Origin: Palsa-1033 sp963735455
GTDB taxonomy: Bacteria; Chloroflexota; Limnocylindria; Limnocylindrales; CSP1-4
Assembly (NCBI GenBank): GCA_963735455.1
Contig: CAVTKZ010000002.1
Location: 1,054,001 to 1,118,000 of the forward strand
Direction: 5' to 3'
Length of the DNA: 64,000 bases
Below the pieces are notes generated by a model. That model was not told the origin of the DNA, did not search any database, and saw only the letters and a program-made list of their open reading frames with translations. A program made the position numbers and the translations under genes. This document shows positions 26,549 to 35,168 of the stretch, piece by piece. Positions within the stretch are counted from its first letter, which is position 1, and every line of letters starts with the position of its first letter.

Positions 26549-26839
26549 GTGCCGCTGCTGGAGGGAGCCTACCGGGGCGACATTCCTGCGACGGCATTGG
26601 AATCAGCCCTGGAGCGCCTCGAAGCCCTCGATGTCGAGCTCGAGAACGTTGGGGCCGCTCACCGTGGGCGCGCCCTCCAGATCGCTCTATTACTCGGCTG
26701 GGCAAAATCGTACAACGCCGAATACCTGGCTCTGGCGCAGGAGCTGGACTGTCCGCTCCTGACGGTGGACGCGCGACTCAGTCGCGGTGCCGGCCATCTC
26801 GTCGAGATGATCAGCCCAATGCGCCTCATGACCCGGTAG
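26549..26839 (+). pseudogene. C-terminal remnant of a PIN-domain (VapC-like) toxin
   Basis: The segment ALLLGWAKSYNAEYLALAQELDCPLLTVDARLSRG matches the C-terminal half of VapC PIN-domain ribonucleases, which normally read YDAxYLALA and TxDxxL. The second acidic residue is replaced (YNAEY), and the N-terminal part with the first catalytic Asp is missing. No antitoxin gene is adjacent. A GTG gives at most 96 residues. I read it as an inactive relic. Confidence 0.45.
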
Positions 26840-27054
26840 GTCACTTCCGATAAGGTAAGTTATGTCGTCATGAGCGCGACTTCGTGCCGACCCCAAATGT
26901 GAAGTCTCATAGAAGTGTCCTGGAGCGCAGGTCCAGTCGGTCGCGGTCCGACGAGGCCGCAGAAGTCCCCGGCTGTGGGTTCGTGCGAAGGCATGGGCCG
27001 GGTTGCACGAACGGCCTATTGCGTGACCATGACACGCCTCGCACGCTTGATCTC

Positions 27055-27702
27055 ATGAAGTGGGCGACGCGCACCCGCCGGCCTCCAGAGGGCTTCGAAG
27101 AGCGCTGGAACGGCGTCCTGGACGCGGCCGAGTGGGACGAGCTCTTCGGCGAGCGCATGTGGCTCACCAATCGCGCCTCGCAGCTCCCGGTCTGGTCGGG
27201 TGGGAGCAGTCAGCCGGGGCTCATCACGGCGGACCTTGCCTACCAGGGGCCCTCCGAACGCACGGTCGAATGGCCGCCTCGCCACGACCTCCCAACCAGA
27301 GCCACGCCTGTATTGGACCCGCCGTTCCGGCGGCCATTCGAGGAGCCGGGCCGACAGGTGATCATCCCGGCCGGCACGCCCGTCCAGATCCTCGGCTGCT
27401 GCATCTTCGAGGATGACCGGTACTACGAGGACGTTCTCTACACCTGGATGGTGGGCGACCAGCTTCTCTGCTCCGACATCGCGGCGCGTGGGACGCAAAC
27501 CCTCGCCTCTGCCTTGGTGTCGGCGTTGGTCGTGCCTGCGATCTCGCCGCTTGCGACCGTCGAGGCAGGGGCACTTCTGCTCAAACGTGCATCCGATCTC
27601 GCAGGCGCGGCTTGGGTCAAGGCCAATGCGAAGTGGGCGACGCTGCCGCCGTACCGTGAATGGGACCCGCCCCTCCCCCGCCAAGCGTCAGCAGGCGGGT
27701 AG
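27055..27702 (+). CDS. Hypothetical protein
   Basis: A 215-residue product with no signal peptide, beginning MKWATRTRRPPEGFEERW. It has a central segment with GTPVQILGCCIFEDDRYYEDV and a mildly hydrophobic Ala-rich region (LASALVSALVVPAISPLA). No known domain is recognised. The frame is open a further 57 codons upstream, but that part is Arg/Ser-rich and less protein-like. Third-position G/C content is lower than in neighbours, which may point to acquired DNA. It stands in a stretch with other fragments. Confidence 0.45.
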   Translation: MKWATRTRRPPEGFEERWNGVLDAAEWDELFGERMWLTNRASQLPVWSGGSSQPGLITADLAYQGPSERTVEWPPRHDLPTRATPVLDPPFRRPFEEPGRQVIIPAGTPVQILGCCIFEDDRYYEDVLYTWMVGDQLLCSDIAARGTQTLASALVSALVVPAISPLATVEAGALLLKRASDLAGAAWVKANAKWATLPPYREWDPPLPRQASAGG

Positions 27703-27747
27703 CCGGTGGCGATGCTGTGACCACTCGCGCCGATCCCGGTCACGCCC

Positions 27748-27978
27748 GTGGCATTTGAACGGTCAGTCGAGACCTTCGCCCTGTCTGCCGTCTGCCCCGC
27801 GACTGGGCCTGTCGTCGACACCGGGGCGCGGTGGCCGCTGACGATGGGCGGGGCGCTCGCGCACGTCCTGTGGTCGAACGGGGTCGCGCTGATCGTGGCC
27901 GCGAAGCGGCCCGAGACGCGCGCCAAGCGGATCAACGAAGCCGTTGCTCGGGCCAAGGCCGGGCAGCGCGAGGCCTGA
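27748..27978 (+). pseudogene. Possible YdeI/OmpD-associated family C-terminal remnant
   Basis: The last ~27 residues, AAKRPETRAKRINEAVARA, resemble the C-terminus of YdeI-type proteins, which usually end in AKRPETRxxRI and a basic helix. The preceding ~50 residues do not match that family and look like a chance join. It overlaps nothing and converges on the HExxH gene. Short length and mixed content suggest a relic. Confidence 0.3.
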
Positions 27979-27985
27979 CGCTCCC

Positions 27986-28456
27986 CTACCCCGCCTCGAA
28001 CGCGAGCGCGAAGTCCTCTGAGGGCCCGGCGTGGCCGGCCGACTCCTCCGCCGTGTGGGTGCGGGCGAAGGCGAGGTGGGCCGCCTCGTGACGGACGACC
28101 TCCCGGAGCTCCGCCCGGGGCGTCCAGTTGGCGTAGATCCAGATGATCGTCGGGTAATCGGTGGTGAACGAGCCCTTGAAGCCGTAGCGCAGGCCGTATT
28201 TCGGCGGCGGCTCGACCGTGTCGACGAAGACGATCGAGGCCTCGGGCACGTCGAGCTGTCGACAGGCTTCGGTCAGCGCCATCAGGGCCGCCTCGACGTA
28301 GGCTGGGTCCGGATGGGCGGCCCGCACCCGCTCCGACTGGATGTGCACGCCGAGGCGCGCGAACCGGTCGAACTCCGGAAAGTCCTCCCGGCCGATCGTG
28401 AGCGTGCCGTCCGCCGCTGCGTGGGGCATCTCGGCGACCGCGACGCGTGGCTCCAT
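27986..28456 (-). CDS. Small HExxH metallopeptidase-like protein
   Basis: A 156-residue cytosolic protein with VVRHEAAHLAFARTH, a zincin-type HExxH motif, near the C-terminus. No signal peptide is present. The N-terminal peptide MEPRVAVAEMPHAAADG is almost the same as that of the adjacent MFS transporter (MEPRVAVAELPHGSADG), because promoter and 5' coding DNA are duplicated. The body (FDRFARLGVHIQSERV onward) is unrelated to the transporter. GATAAT six bases upstream of the ATG suggests leaderless transcription. Substrate unknown. Confidence 0.65.
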   Translation of the reverse strand: MEPRVAVAEMPHAAADGTLTIGREDFPEFDRFARLGVHIQSERVRAAHPDPAYVEAALMALTEACRQLDVPEASIVFVDTVEPPPKYGLRYGFKGSFTTDYPTIIWIYANWTPRAELREVVRHEAAHLAFARTHTAEESAGHAGPSEDFALAFEAG

Positions 28457-28470
28457 CGGCGGATTATCGG
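28406..28470. repeat. Duplicated promoter plus 5' coding segment, copy A
   Basis: About 65 bases nearly identical to 29635-29700, in the same orientation. The repeat covers a GATAAT -10-like box, the ATG and the first ~17 codons of two unrelated minus-strand genes. The two copies flank the MFS gene. Confidence 0.7.
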
Positions 28471-29685
28471 TCGGCAGTCGCGCCGGGAGTGCGCAGCGCG
28501 ACCGAGGTGCGGGTGCCGACGACGATCAGCGCCGTGAGCAGCGGCAGGACGCCCAGGGCGACCGGCAGCGACGCCAGGGTGGCGAGCCGCCCGATCAGCG
28601 GTGGCCCGATGACGAACCCGGCCCAGCCGCAGGCAGAAGCGGTGGCCACGGCGGTGCCCGGATGCAGGCCGGGGATCCGCCCGGCGGCGCTGAAGACGGC
28701 CGGGACGAGGGAGCCCAGCCCAAGACCGAGGCAGGCGAAGCCCAGCAGGCTGACGATCGGCTCGGCCGATCAACAGCCCGGCGCCGAACCCGACGGTCGC
28801 GACCGCCGCCAGGGCCGGCAGCAGCCGGTCAGCGCGGAAGCGGGTCAGCAGCCGGTTGCCGGACAGTCGGATCGTGACCATGGCCAGGGCGAACACGGCG
28901 TAGCCCAGGCCGGGGATGATGCCGCTGGCGTGCAGCGGGCCGGACAGGTAGACCGCGGCCCAGTCGGCGGCCGCGCCCTCGCAGAGCATCCCCGCGAAGA
29001 CGATCGCTCCGAGCAGGACCATGCCGCCCGACCAGCGCGAGCTGGATCCACTCCCCCGCTGCCCGTCGTCGACTGCGCCGCCATGTTCCGCGCCGACGGG
29101 CAGCATCCGCGTCGTGAGCAGACCGGCGACCAGCAGGATCAGCGTGCCCAGGACGAGCTGTTGCAGGCTAAGGCTCACGCCGGCAACCACGGCGAGGGCG
29201 CCGATCCCGGCGCCGACGAACGAGCCGACGCTCCAGCCGCCGTGGAGTCCGGACATCAGCACCTGCCGGCCGGTCCGCTCGACGGCAATGGCCTGGGTGT
29301 TCATCGCGACGTCGAGCGTGCCCTGGAACGCGCCCCAGGCGAACAGCGCCGCGAAGAGCGTCGCCAGGTTGCCGGTCAGCCCGACGAGCGGCGCGGCGAG
29401 GCATGCACCGACGAGGGTGATCTGCACGATCCGGCGGCTGCCCAGCCGGGGCAAGAGCCATGACGACGCGATTGTCGCCATGACCGAGCCGATCGGCGGC
29501 CCGGCCAGGGCGAACCCGAGCGTGCCGTCGGTCAGGCCGAGGTGAGCCTTGACCTCGGGGATGTGCGCCGTCCACGCCGCGAACAGCAGCCCATGCGCGA
29601 AGAACACCACGCTGACCGCGATCCGCGGCCAGACGCCGTCCGCCGATCCGTGGGGCAGCTCGGCAACCGCGACGCGTGGCTCCAT
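28464..29685 (-). CDS. MFS transporter, frameshifted
   Basis: A ~406-residue major facilitator with about 12 membrane helices; it resembles the FucP/YfkF-like drug or sugar transporter branch (AWTAHIPEVKAHLGLTDGTLG, GGWSVGSFVGAGIGAL). After GLLIG, near 28766, one C must be removed to continue as EPIVSLLGFACLGLG and end in FVIGPPLIGRLATL. Without that correction the last three helices are lost. Its N-terminal 17 residues and promoter duplicate those of the downstream HExxH gene, which begins eight bases before its stop. Confidence 0.78.
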
Positions 29686-29700
29686 GCAGTGGATTATCGG
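29635..29700. repeat. Duplicated promoter plus 5' coding segment, copy B
   Basis: Partner of the repeat at 28406-28470. GATAAT lies seven bases upstream of the MFS ATG. Differences between the copies are scattered substitutions and one single-base length change just before the ATG. Confidence 0.7.
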
Positions 29701-29804
29701 GTCAGGATTGAAGAAGCAATTCGCTCGGGAATGCGTACAGTCGGAAGGAGCAAGGACGATCGACGCGCCGCTGGGGCCGCGTTGCACTGAAAGGACGAAT
29801 TGCG

Positions 29805-30251
29805 ATGGCCAAGGCAACAGGCAACGTCTGGACGAAGGAAGAGCGGGCGGCGGCGCAGGAGACCGTGCGAGAGCGCAAGCGGTCGGCGAAGCTCAGTCCC
29901 GAGGAGGAGCGCGCCGAGGGCGAGGCCGATGTCCAAGCCAAGATCGCGGCGATGCCCGCGGACGATCGGGCGATGGCGGCGCGGATCCACAAGCTCGTCC
30001 TCGAGTCCGTCCCGGCGCTCGTCCCCAAGACGTACTACGGGATGCCGGCGTACGCCATGGACGGCAAGGTGATCTGCTTCTTCAAGCCGAAGTCGAAGTT
30101 CAAGGTGCGCTACTCGACCTTCGAGTTCCAGACCGACGCGGGACTCGACGACGGGGAGTTCTGGCCGGTTTCGTTCGCGGTCTTGAAGCTCTCCGCGGGA
30201 ACGGAGAAGAAGATCGCCGAGCTGGTCAAGAAGGGCGCTAACCGAGCCTAG
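29805..30251 (+). CDS. DUF1801-like protein, paralogue of the gene at 33503
   Basis: A 148-residue soluble protein. Its second half (PKTYYGMPAYAMDGKVICFF, KFKVRYSTFEF) has the YGMPAY-x5-GK pattern of DUF1801/YdhG-like proteins. The first ~50 residues form a charged helix (ERKRSAKLSPEEERAEGEAD). The gene at 33503 encodes a close paralogue over the whole length. AAGGA precedes the ATG. Its stop overlaps the 3' end of the antisense oxidoreductase by 14 bases. Function unknown. Confidence 0.75.
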   Translation: MAKATGNVWTKEERAAAQETVRERKRSAKLSPEEERAEGEADVQAKIAAMPADDRAMAARIHKLVLESVPALVPKTYYGMPAYAMDGKVICFFKPKSKFKVRYSTFEFQTDAGLDDGEFWPVSFAVLKLSAGTEKKIAELVKKGANRA

Positions 30252-31671
30252 TTTTCGGAGCCTGGCCCGCGTCAGCCGCGGGCGCCACGTTGTGGTTCAC
30301 GTGGAAGACGTTGTCGGGGTCCCAGGCTCGCTTCAGGGCGGCCAGGCGAGCGAGCTTCGCGTCCCCGTAGATCAGGCGCGTCTGCTCCGGACCGACGTCG
30401 GAGATCTCGTTCGCGTAGCGGCCAATCGTCGCATCGGGCTCCACCACCGCCATCGCCCGCCGGACCCAGTCGCGGTTGGCATCGTCGAGGGCATCGTCGC
30501 TCCACGCGGTGTCGGCGCTCAGGTCGAACACGGCCGCGCGCCCGGTGTACGCGGTCGCCTCCTCCGGGACCCGGCCGATCGCGCCGCCCAGGGCGGTGAT
30601 CGAGAAGGTGCCCTCGCCCGGGGCATGGGCGACCAGTTCCACCAGCTCGTCGAGCGCCTCGGGGCGGACGTCGTCGGCATTGAATCCGGCGATGAACGAT
30701 CGATGTCCCCACTCGAAGGCGAGGTCGTGGGCAGCCTGGACGTCGAGGTACGGCCGGCTGCCGATGGTGGCCATGGCCGGCTTCGGCCCGACGTGGAGAC
30801 CCGCCGTGTCCCGCTCGACGGCGTCTGCCGCGCCGCTGTGGTTGTAGGCGATGTAGGCGATCGGCCGGCCGATCAGCTCGTCCGGATAGCCGGCGTCCGG
30901 CCCCGCCCGGTCGATGCCGAAGATCAGCGACACCGCGTCCGGCGCATGGGCCTGGTACTCGCGGAAGACGCCCCAGGCCGCCTGGATCTCGGTCGCCGGG
31001 AAGACCAGCACGCCCCGGTGGAGGTCCGGCCCGAACGGGTGGAGCCGGAACTCGAAGGCCGTCGCGATCCCGAAGTTCCAGCCGGCGCCGCGCATGCCCC
31101 AGAACAGGTCCGGCTCCTCGGCCTCGCTCGTCCGCACGAGCCGGCCGTCGGCCGTGACCAGCTCGACCGCGGCGAGGTTGTCGATCGTGAGGCCGAACTG
31201 CCGCTGCAGCCGGCCCACGCCGCCACCCAGGGTCAGCCCGGCGACGCCGGTATGGCCCACGACGCCGACCGGGCAGACGAGCCCGTACGCCTGGGCGGCG
31301 ACGTCGAGCTCGCCCAGGAGCGCGCCGCCGTTCGCTCGGGCGGTTCGCCGTCCGGGGTCCACGTCGACGCCACGCATCGCGGACAGGTCCACGACCAGGC
31401 TGCCATCCGGGCCGGTGAGTCCGGCCAGGCTGTGTCCGCCGGACCTGACGGCGATCTCGAGGTCGTGGTCCCGGCCGAAGCGGATCGCCGTCGCGACCTC
31501 CGAGGCGTTCCGCGGCCGGACGATGGCCGCGGGACGGCGGTCGTGCAGCGCGTTCCACAGGCGGCGGGCGTCGTCGTAGGACCGGTCCGCGGGCGTGATG
31601 ACGTCGCCCCGGAACGAGCGGCGGAGCTGATCGAGGGCCTGAGCCGGGAGCGTGGCGGACGCGTCGACCAT
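30238..31671 (-). CDS. FAD-linked oxidase, berberine-bridge-enzyme-like
   Basis: A 477-residue flavoprotein of the FAD_binding_4/BBE family. VRSGGHSLAG carries H80, the expected 8-alpha-histidyl FAD ligand. CPVGVVGHTGVAGLTLGGGVG carries a Cys near the position used for a second covalent link in bicovalent members. The C-terminal BBE motif AWDPDNVFHVNHN is intact. Family members oxidise sugars or alkaloid-like substrates with O2; the substrate is not predictable here. No signal peptide is present. Confidence 0.88.
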   Translation of the reverse strand: MVDASATLPAQALDQLRRSFRGDVITPADRSYDDARRLWNALHDRRPAAIVRPRNASEVATAIRFGRDHDLEIAVRSGGHSLAGLTGPDGSLVVDLSAMRGVDVDPGRRTARANGGALLGELDVAAQAYGLVCPVGVVGHTGVAGLTLGGGVGRLQRQFGLTIDNLAAVELVTADGRLVRTSEAEEPDLFWGMRGAGWNFGIATAFEFRLHPFGPDLHRGVLVFPATEIQAAWGVFREYQAHAPDAVSLIFGIDRAGPDAGYPDELIGRPIAYIAYNHSGAADAVERDTAGLHVGPKPAMATIGSRPYLDVQAAHDLAFEWGHRSFIAGFNADDVRPEALDELVELVAHAPGEGTFSITALGGAIGRVPEEATAYTGRAAVFDLSADTAWSDDALDDANRDWVRRAMAVVEPDATIGRYANEISDVGPEQTRLIYGDAKLARLAALKRAWDPDNVFHVNHNVAPAADAGQAPKTRLG

Positions 31672-31750
31672 GCACTGCCCTCCCTGTGGGTCACCTTGGA
31701 GACGGCGATGATCGCACGTCGGCCGACCGGCCAGCGTCTATGCACGAGCG

Positions 31751-31756
31751 TAATCT
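31751..31756 (+). promoter_or_regulatory. -10 box, leaderless arrangement
   Basis: TAATCT seven bases before the ATG of the unknown-family gene, with no Shine-Dalgarno sequence between. Confidence 0.4.
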
Positions 31757-31763
31757 GGCGGGC

Positions 31764-32439
31764 ATGGACGACTCGATCCGGGTGATGGTCGAACGGGGCA
31801 AGAAGAAGCGCGTCGTCGCGGTCGCGTTCGACTGGCCCGGCTGGGACCGGAGCGCGAAGACCGAGGAGGCGGCGCTCCAGGTCCTCGACGCCTACCGGCC
31901 GCGCTACGCGAAGGTCGCGGCGCTGGCTGGCCTGGCCGACGAGTTCGCCGCGGCCGGCGAGCTGGCCGTCGTCGAACGGGTCGAGGGCAATGGGATGACG
32001 GACTACTACGGCGTCTCGGGCCGGTCGGCCACGCCGGAGCAGGAGCAGATGACCGAAGCCGAGTGCGAGCGCAAGATCGTCCTGCTCCAGGCCGCCTGGA
32101 CGTACTTCGACAGCGTCGCCGCCCGCGTCTCACCCCAGCTCCGCGAGGGTCCGCGCGGCGGCGGCCGCGATCGGGACCGGATCATCCGCCACGTCAACGG
32201 CACCGAGATCCAGGAGAACGGCAAGAAGGTCGGCGTCCGCTCCCCCGTTGACGCGTGGCAGGATCCGGAAACGCTCCGCGCTCACCGCGAGGCGATCGTC
32301 GCCGGAATTCGCGCGTTCAACGCGATCGGCCCGGCGGCCGGCAGCCTGGTGGACGGTCCAGTTCTTGATCCGGCGCTCGGCCTGGCACATGCTCGACCAC
32401 GCCTGGGAGATGGAAGACCGCGACCTGTCCGGCACCTAG
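31764..32439 (+). CDS. Unknown family, possibly DinB-like, frameshifted paralogue of 24859-25527
   Basis: About 224 residues once one C is removed near 32331; the corrected end reads PAAWWTVQFLIRRSAWHML then DHAWEMEDRD, matching the paralogue's RSWPIQFLVRRTAHHVI and DHAWELEDRD. The N-terminus MDDSIRVMVERGKKKRVVAV aligns with the paralogue from residue 1. Without correction the C-terminal His/Asp motif is lost. It is divergent from the FAD oxidase gene. The conserved charged motif suggests a metal site, but no function is known. Confidence 0.65.
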
Positions 32440-32476
32440 CCGTTGCGGTCAGGACGGAGCCACCGCGCTCTCCGGA

Positions 32477-33403
32477 TCAGTGGCCGCCGTTGGCCCGCTC
32501 CCACGCCTCGCGGGCCTGCCGTTCCATCTCGCGCAGCTTCCGTCGGTAGGCCTCCGCCTTCGGCGTCGCCACGATCTCGCTGACCGGCTTCCCCAGGACG
32601 CGCTGGATCTTCTTCTGGGCCAGAGCCCAGCGTGACTTGAACGGCGCCTGGTTCGCCTCGGACAGGAACTCCCAGTGGACGCCAGCCTGGAGCGCCGCGG
32701 TCTTCATGTGCTCCTTGCGGTACGAGAATTCGACCTCCGACAGGTAGGCGTCGAACTCGTCGGGATCCGCGCCGTAGCCGAAGGTCTGCGCCTGCTGCTC
32801 GGTGCTGTTGACGCGCTCGGCCTGCTGCTCCACGTGTCGATACTCGTGGAGGATGCTCTCGTACAGCTCGTCGAGCGTCTCGGGGCGCAGTCCCTTCGAG
32901 CTGATCGTGAAGCGCGGATTGGGCAGCTTGCGGCCGGCGTTGTCGGGGTCGGCGAACCTGGACCGGAACGACGCCTCCGCTCGAAAGCCGTCGACGTCGT
33001 GGATCGCCCAGAGCTCACCTTCACCCGAAGTTCGCAGGAGCTTTGGATCCAGCTGGCCCCGGCTGGTCATCGCCTCGACCACGACACGGAGCGCGCCGGC
33101 CTGGTCCCCGGCCTCGACCAGCCGGCCGAACGCCTGCACCGTCTCTGCCGGGAGGGCCGACGTCTGGGCGGCCGTCTGCCCGTAGATGTCGAGGCGCTGC
33201 ACGGTGGTGACCGTATCCGCTAGCCGCGCGGTCGTTGCCGCGTTGCCGACGAGCCGCTGGAGCAGGACGGCGTCGGCCGGCCGCAGGATCGCAGCGCCCG
33301 GAGCGAGGTGGGCGCTCGCATCGTCGTCCCGGATGCGCGCTGCCTTGCGCCCGGTTCCCGCCGACCGGGGCCGTGCCCGGCCCTGCTGCCGTCGAATCTC
33401 CAC
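32477..33403 (-). CDS. HExxH protein with a VGN-type leader motif of secreted toxin proteins
   Basis: About 308 residues. The N-terminal part has ILRPADAVLLQRLVGNAATT followed by a VQR, the short LQRxVGN pattern that often marks proteins with DUF4157 or linked to contractile injection systems and polymorphic toxins. Further on ILHEYRHVEQQ is a zincin-like H-E-x-x-H. The C-terminus is helical and charged. The GTG start has GGGGA seven bases upstream; the N-terminal limit is uncertain. No injection-system genes lie in this window, so the link is by motif only. It may be a metallopeptidase-type effector or surface protein. Confidence 0.55.
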   Translation of the reverse strand: MEIRRQQGRARPRSAGTGRKAARIRDDDASAHLAPGAAILRPADAVLLQRLVGNAATTARLADTVTTVQRLDIYGQTAAQTSALPAETVQAFGRLVEAGDQAGALRVVVEAMTSRGQLDPKLLRTSGEGELWAIHDVDGFRAEASFRSRFADPDNAGRKLPNPRFTISSKGLRPETLDELYESILHEYRHVEQQAERVNSTEQQAQTFGYGADPDEFDAYLSEVEFSYRKEHMKTAALQAGVHWEFLSEANQAPFKSRWALAQKKIQRVLGKPVSEIVATPKAEAYRRKLREMERQAREAWERANGGH

Positions 33404-33489
33404 GCGATCGTCCCCGCTTCTGGGCCTCGAGGATACGCCCACGCCTCTCCGCTGGGAGTGTGCCGGGCCCGTTCGAGCGGGAGAGTGGC

Positions 33490-33495
33490 TAGAGT
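33490..33495 (+). promoter_or_regulatory. -10 box, leaderless arrangement
   Basis: TAGAGT seven bases before the ATG of the second DUF1801-like gene; no ribosome binding site in between. Confidence 0.4.
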
Positions 33496-33502
33496 TGTTG
33501 AC

Positions 33503-33961
33503 ATGGGCGAGTCCACGACGGCGACGAAGCGCAGCATCCTGAGCGATGAAGAAAAAGCCGCGATGCTCGAGACCGTCAAGGAGCGGAAGAAGGCGGCGAA
33601 GCTCGGCCCCCAGGAGCAGCGCGCCGAGGGCGAGAAGGACGTGAGGGCCAAGATCGCCGAGATGCCCGACGACGATCGGGCAATCGCGACGCGGATCCAC
33701 GAGATCGTTCTCGCGACCGCTCCAGAGCTCGTGCCCCGGACGTTCTACGGGATGCCGGCCTACTCGATGGACGGCAAGGTGATCGCATTCTTCCAGTCGA
33801 AGGCGAAGTTCAAGGTGCGCTATTCGACCCTGGGCTTCCAGCACGACGCACGGCTCGACGACGAGCAGATGTGGCCGGTCGCGTTCGCCCTGACCAAACT
33901 GACCCCGGCCAACGAGAAGAAGATCACCGAGCTGATCAAGAAGGCCGGCAGTCGTGACTAG
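33503..33961 (+). CDS. DUF1801-like protein, paralogue of the gene at 29805
   Basis: A 152-residue paralogue of the product encoded at 29805, sharing ERKKAAKLGPQEQRAEGEKD, ELVPRTFYGMPAYSMDGKV and KFKVRYSTLGFQHDA. Its last eight bases overlap the start of the truncated haemoglobin gene, so the two are probably translated together. No catalytic motif is known for the family. Confidence 0.75.
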   Translation: MGESTTATKRSILSDEEKAAMLETVKERKKAAKLGPQEQRAEGEKDVRAKIAEMPDDDRAIATRIHEIVLATAPELVPRTFYGMPAYSMDGKVIAFFQSKAKFKVRYSTLGFQHDARLDDEQMWPVAFALTKLTPANEKKITELIKKAGSRD

Positions 33962-34427
33962 CCTCTACGAGGCTGCCGGTGGGTTCGAGGGATTGCGCCG
34001 TCTCGCCAAGGCGTGGCACGAGCGGGTGATGGCCGACGAGGTCGTCAGTCACGGCTTCCACGGTGGTGTTCGAGTCGACCACGTCGAGCGTCTCGCCGCC
34101 TACTGGGCCGAAGCGCTCGGCGGTCCGGCCGCCTATTCCTCGACGTACGGCGACGAGAGCTCCGTCGTTCGCCTGCACAGCGGACATGGCGAGCACAGGG
34201 AGATGGATCGCCGGGCGGTCGATTGCTTCGATGCCGCCCTGAGCGACGCGGGCCTCACGGCCGAGCCGTTGCGGAGTGTCCTCCATGACTACTTCGCCTG
34301 GGCGACGACGGCCTCGATGGCCAAATACGACGTGTCCGCGGACGACGTTCCCGCCGGACTGACCATCCCGAGCTGGTCGTGGCAGGGGCTCGTCCGGACG
34401 GAATCGCGGTCCGACGACCGGCCTTAA
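33954..34427 (+). CDS. Group II-like truncated haemoglobin
   Basis: A 157-residue globin-like protein. SLYEAAGGFEGLRRLAKAWHERV at the start and HGFHGGVRVDHVERLAAYWAEALGGP resemble the 2-on-2 globin fold; the candidate proximal His lies in LHSGHGEHREM. Family members bind O2 or NO or aid redox chemistry. The GTG start overlaps the DUF1801-like gene. Haem ligands should be checked by modelling because the sequence is divergent in the first helices. Confidence 0.7.
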   Translation: MTSLYEAAGGFEGLRRLAKAWHERVMADEVVSHGFHGGVRVDHVERLAAYWAEALGGPAAYSSTYGDESSVVRLHSGHGEHREMDRRAVDCFDAALSDAGLTAEPLRSVLHDYFAWATTASMAKYDVSADDVPAGLTIPSWSWQGLVRTESRSDDRP

Positions 34428-34481
34428 TCCCCTGGTTGTCGGTGAACGACGCGGGAATTCGCAGGCTTTAAGACAACCGAT

Positions 34482-34520
34482 TGCGGGTCTGCCGCGCCCG
34501 ATCGCGCATGCAGACCCGCA
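34482..34520. terminator. Bidirectional terminator hairpin
   Basis: TGCGGGTCTGC and GCAGACCCGCA form a perfect 11-bp stem with a 17-base loop, between convergent genes. There is no long T run, so termination may be weak or assisted. Confidence 0.55.
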
Positions 34521-34533
34521 CCAGGGGGGCACG

Positions 34534-35157
34534 TCAGGGCAGCCGGCCGCCGATTTGCGTGGCGGCAAGGGCGCTGGCGGTCTCCGAGCAGGCAGGGAAG
34601 CCGCAGTAGACCTCGAAGCCAAGATTCCCGTCGACCACGACGAGTCCGCTCACCGGGGCGCCCGCGGACGAACCATTGCCGTATCCGGCCCGGGCGTACG
34701 GGGGGATCGAGATGTCGTCGATCGTGACGCCTTCTGGAGCGTTCGACCGGGCCTCGTCGTAGAACGCGTTGGCGATGTCCGGGCTCGACGCGGGCGGGGT
34801 GATGAACACCTTGACCTCGCTCGGGCCGCCCTTGAAGGTGCAGACGCGCTCCGAAGCCAGCGTGGTGCTAACGCCGGCGCCGAGTTGCTTGCCCATCAGC
34901 GTCGATGCCTCTTCCTGCGTGAGCAGGCTGCACGGATCGATGTTGCTCGGCGTGGGCTGGGCGCTCGGGCTGCCCCCCGGGCCAGCGGACGGCTCGGTCG
35001 ATGGCGTGGTGCTCACCGGCGGGACGATGGCACTGGCTGGGGGCGGCGCGACCACGATGGGTGGTGGCGTCCCGGTAGCCGGGGCATTGGCGGCATTGCA
35101 GGCGCCGAGCCCGACGGCCAGGCCAAGAATCGTCACGATGCGAAGCTTCGAGGTCAT
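34534..35157 (-). CDS. Lipoprotein with DUF3558-like domain
   Basis: A 207-residue lipoprotein: MTSKLRIVTILGLAVGLGAC gives a signal peptide and lipobox GLGAC, then a Pro/Thr/Ser linker. The domain begins DPCSLLTQEEASTLMG, the opening typical of DUF3558-like secreted proteins, and ends in Cys-containing VYCGFPACSE. AAGGGGA lies seven bases before the chosen ATG. The gene at 61127 encodes a distantly similar lipoprotein. The two share the short linker and a Cys pair that may form a disulfide. Confidence 0.75.
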   Translation of the reverse strand: MTSKLRIVTILGLAVGLGACNAANAPATGTPPPIVVAPPPASAIVPPVSTTPSTEPSAGPGGSPSAQPTPSNIDPCSLLTQEEASTLMGKQLGAGVSTTLASERVCTFKGGPSEVKVFITPPASSPDIANAFYDEARSNAPEGVTIDDISIPPYARAGYGNGSSAGAPVSGLVVVDGNLGFEVYCGFPACSETASALAATQIGGRLP

Positions 35158-35168
35158 GGGGATCCCCT

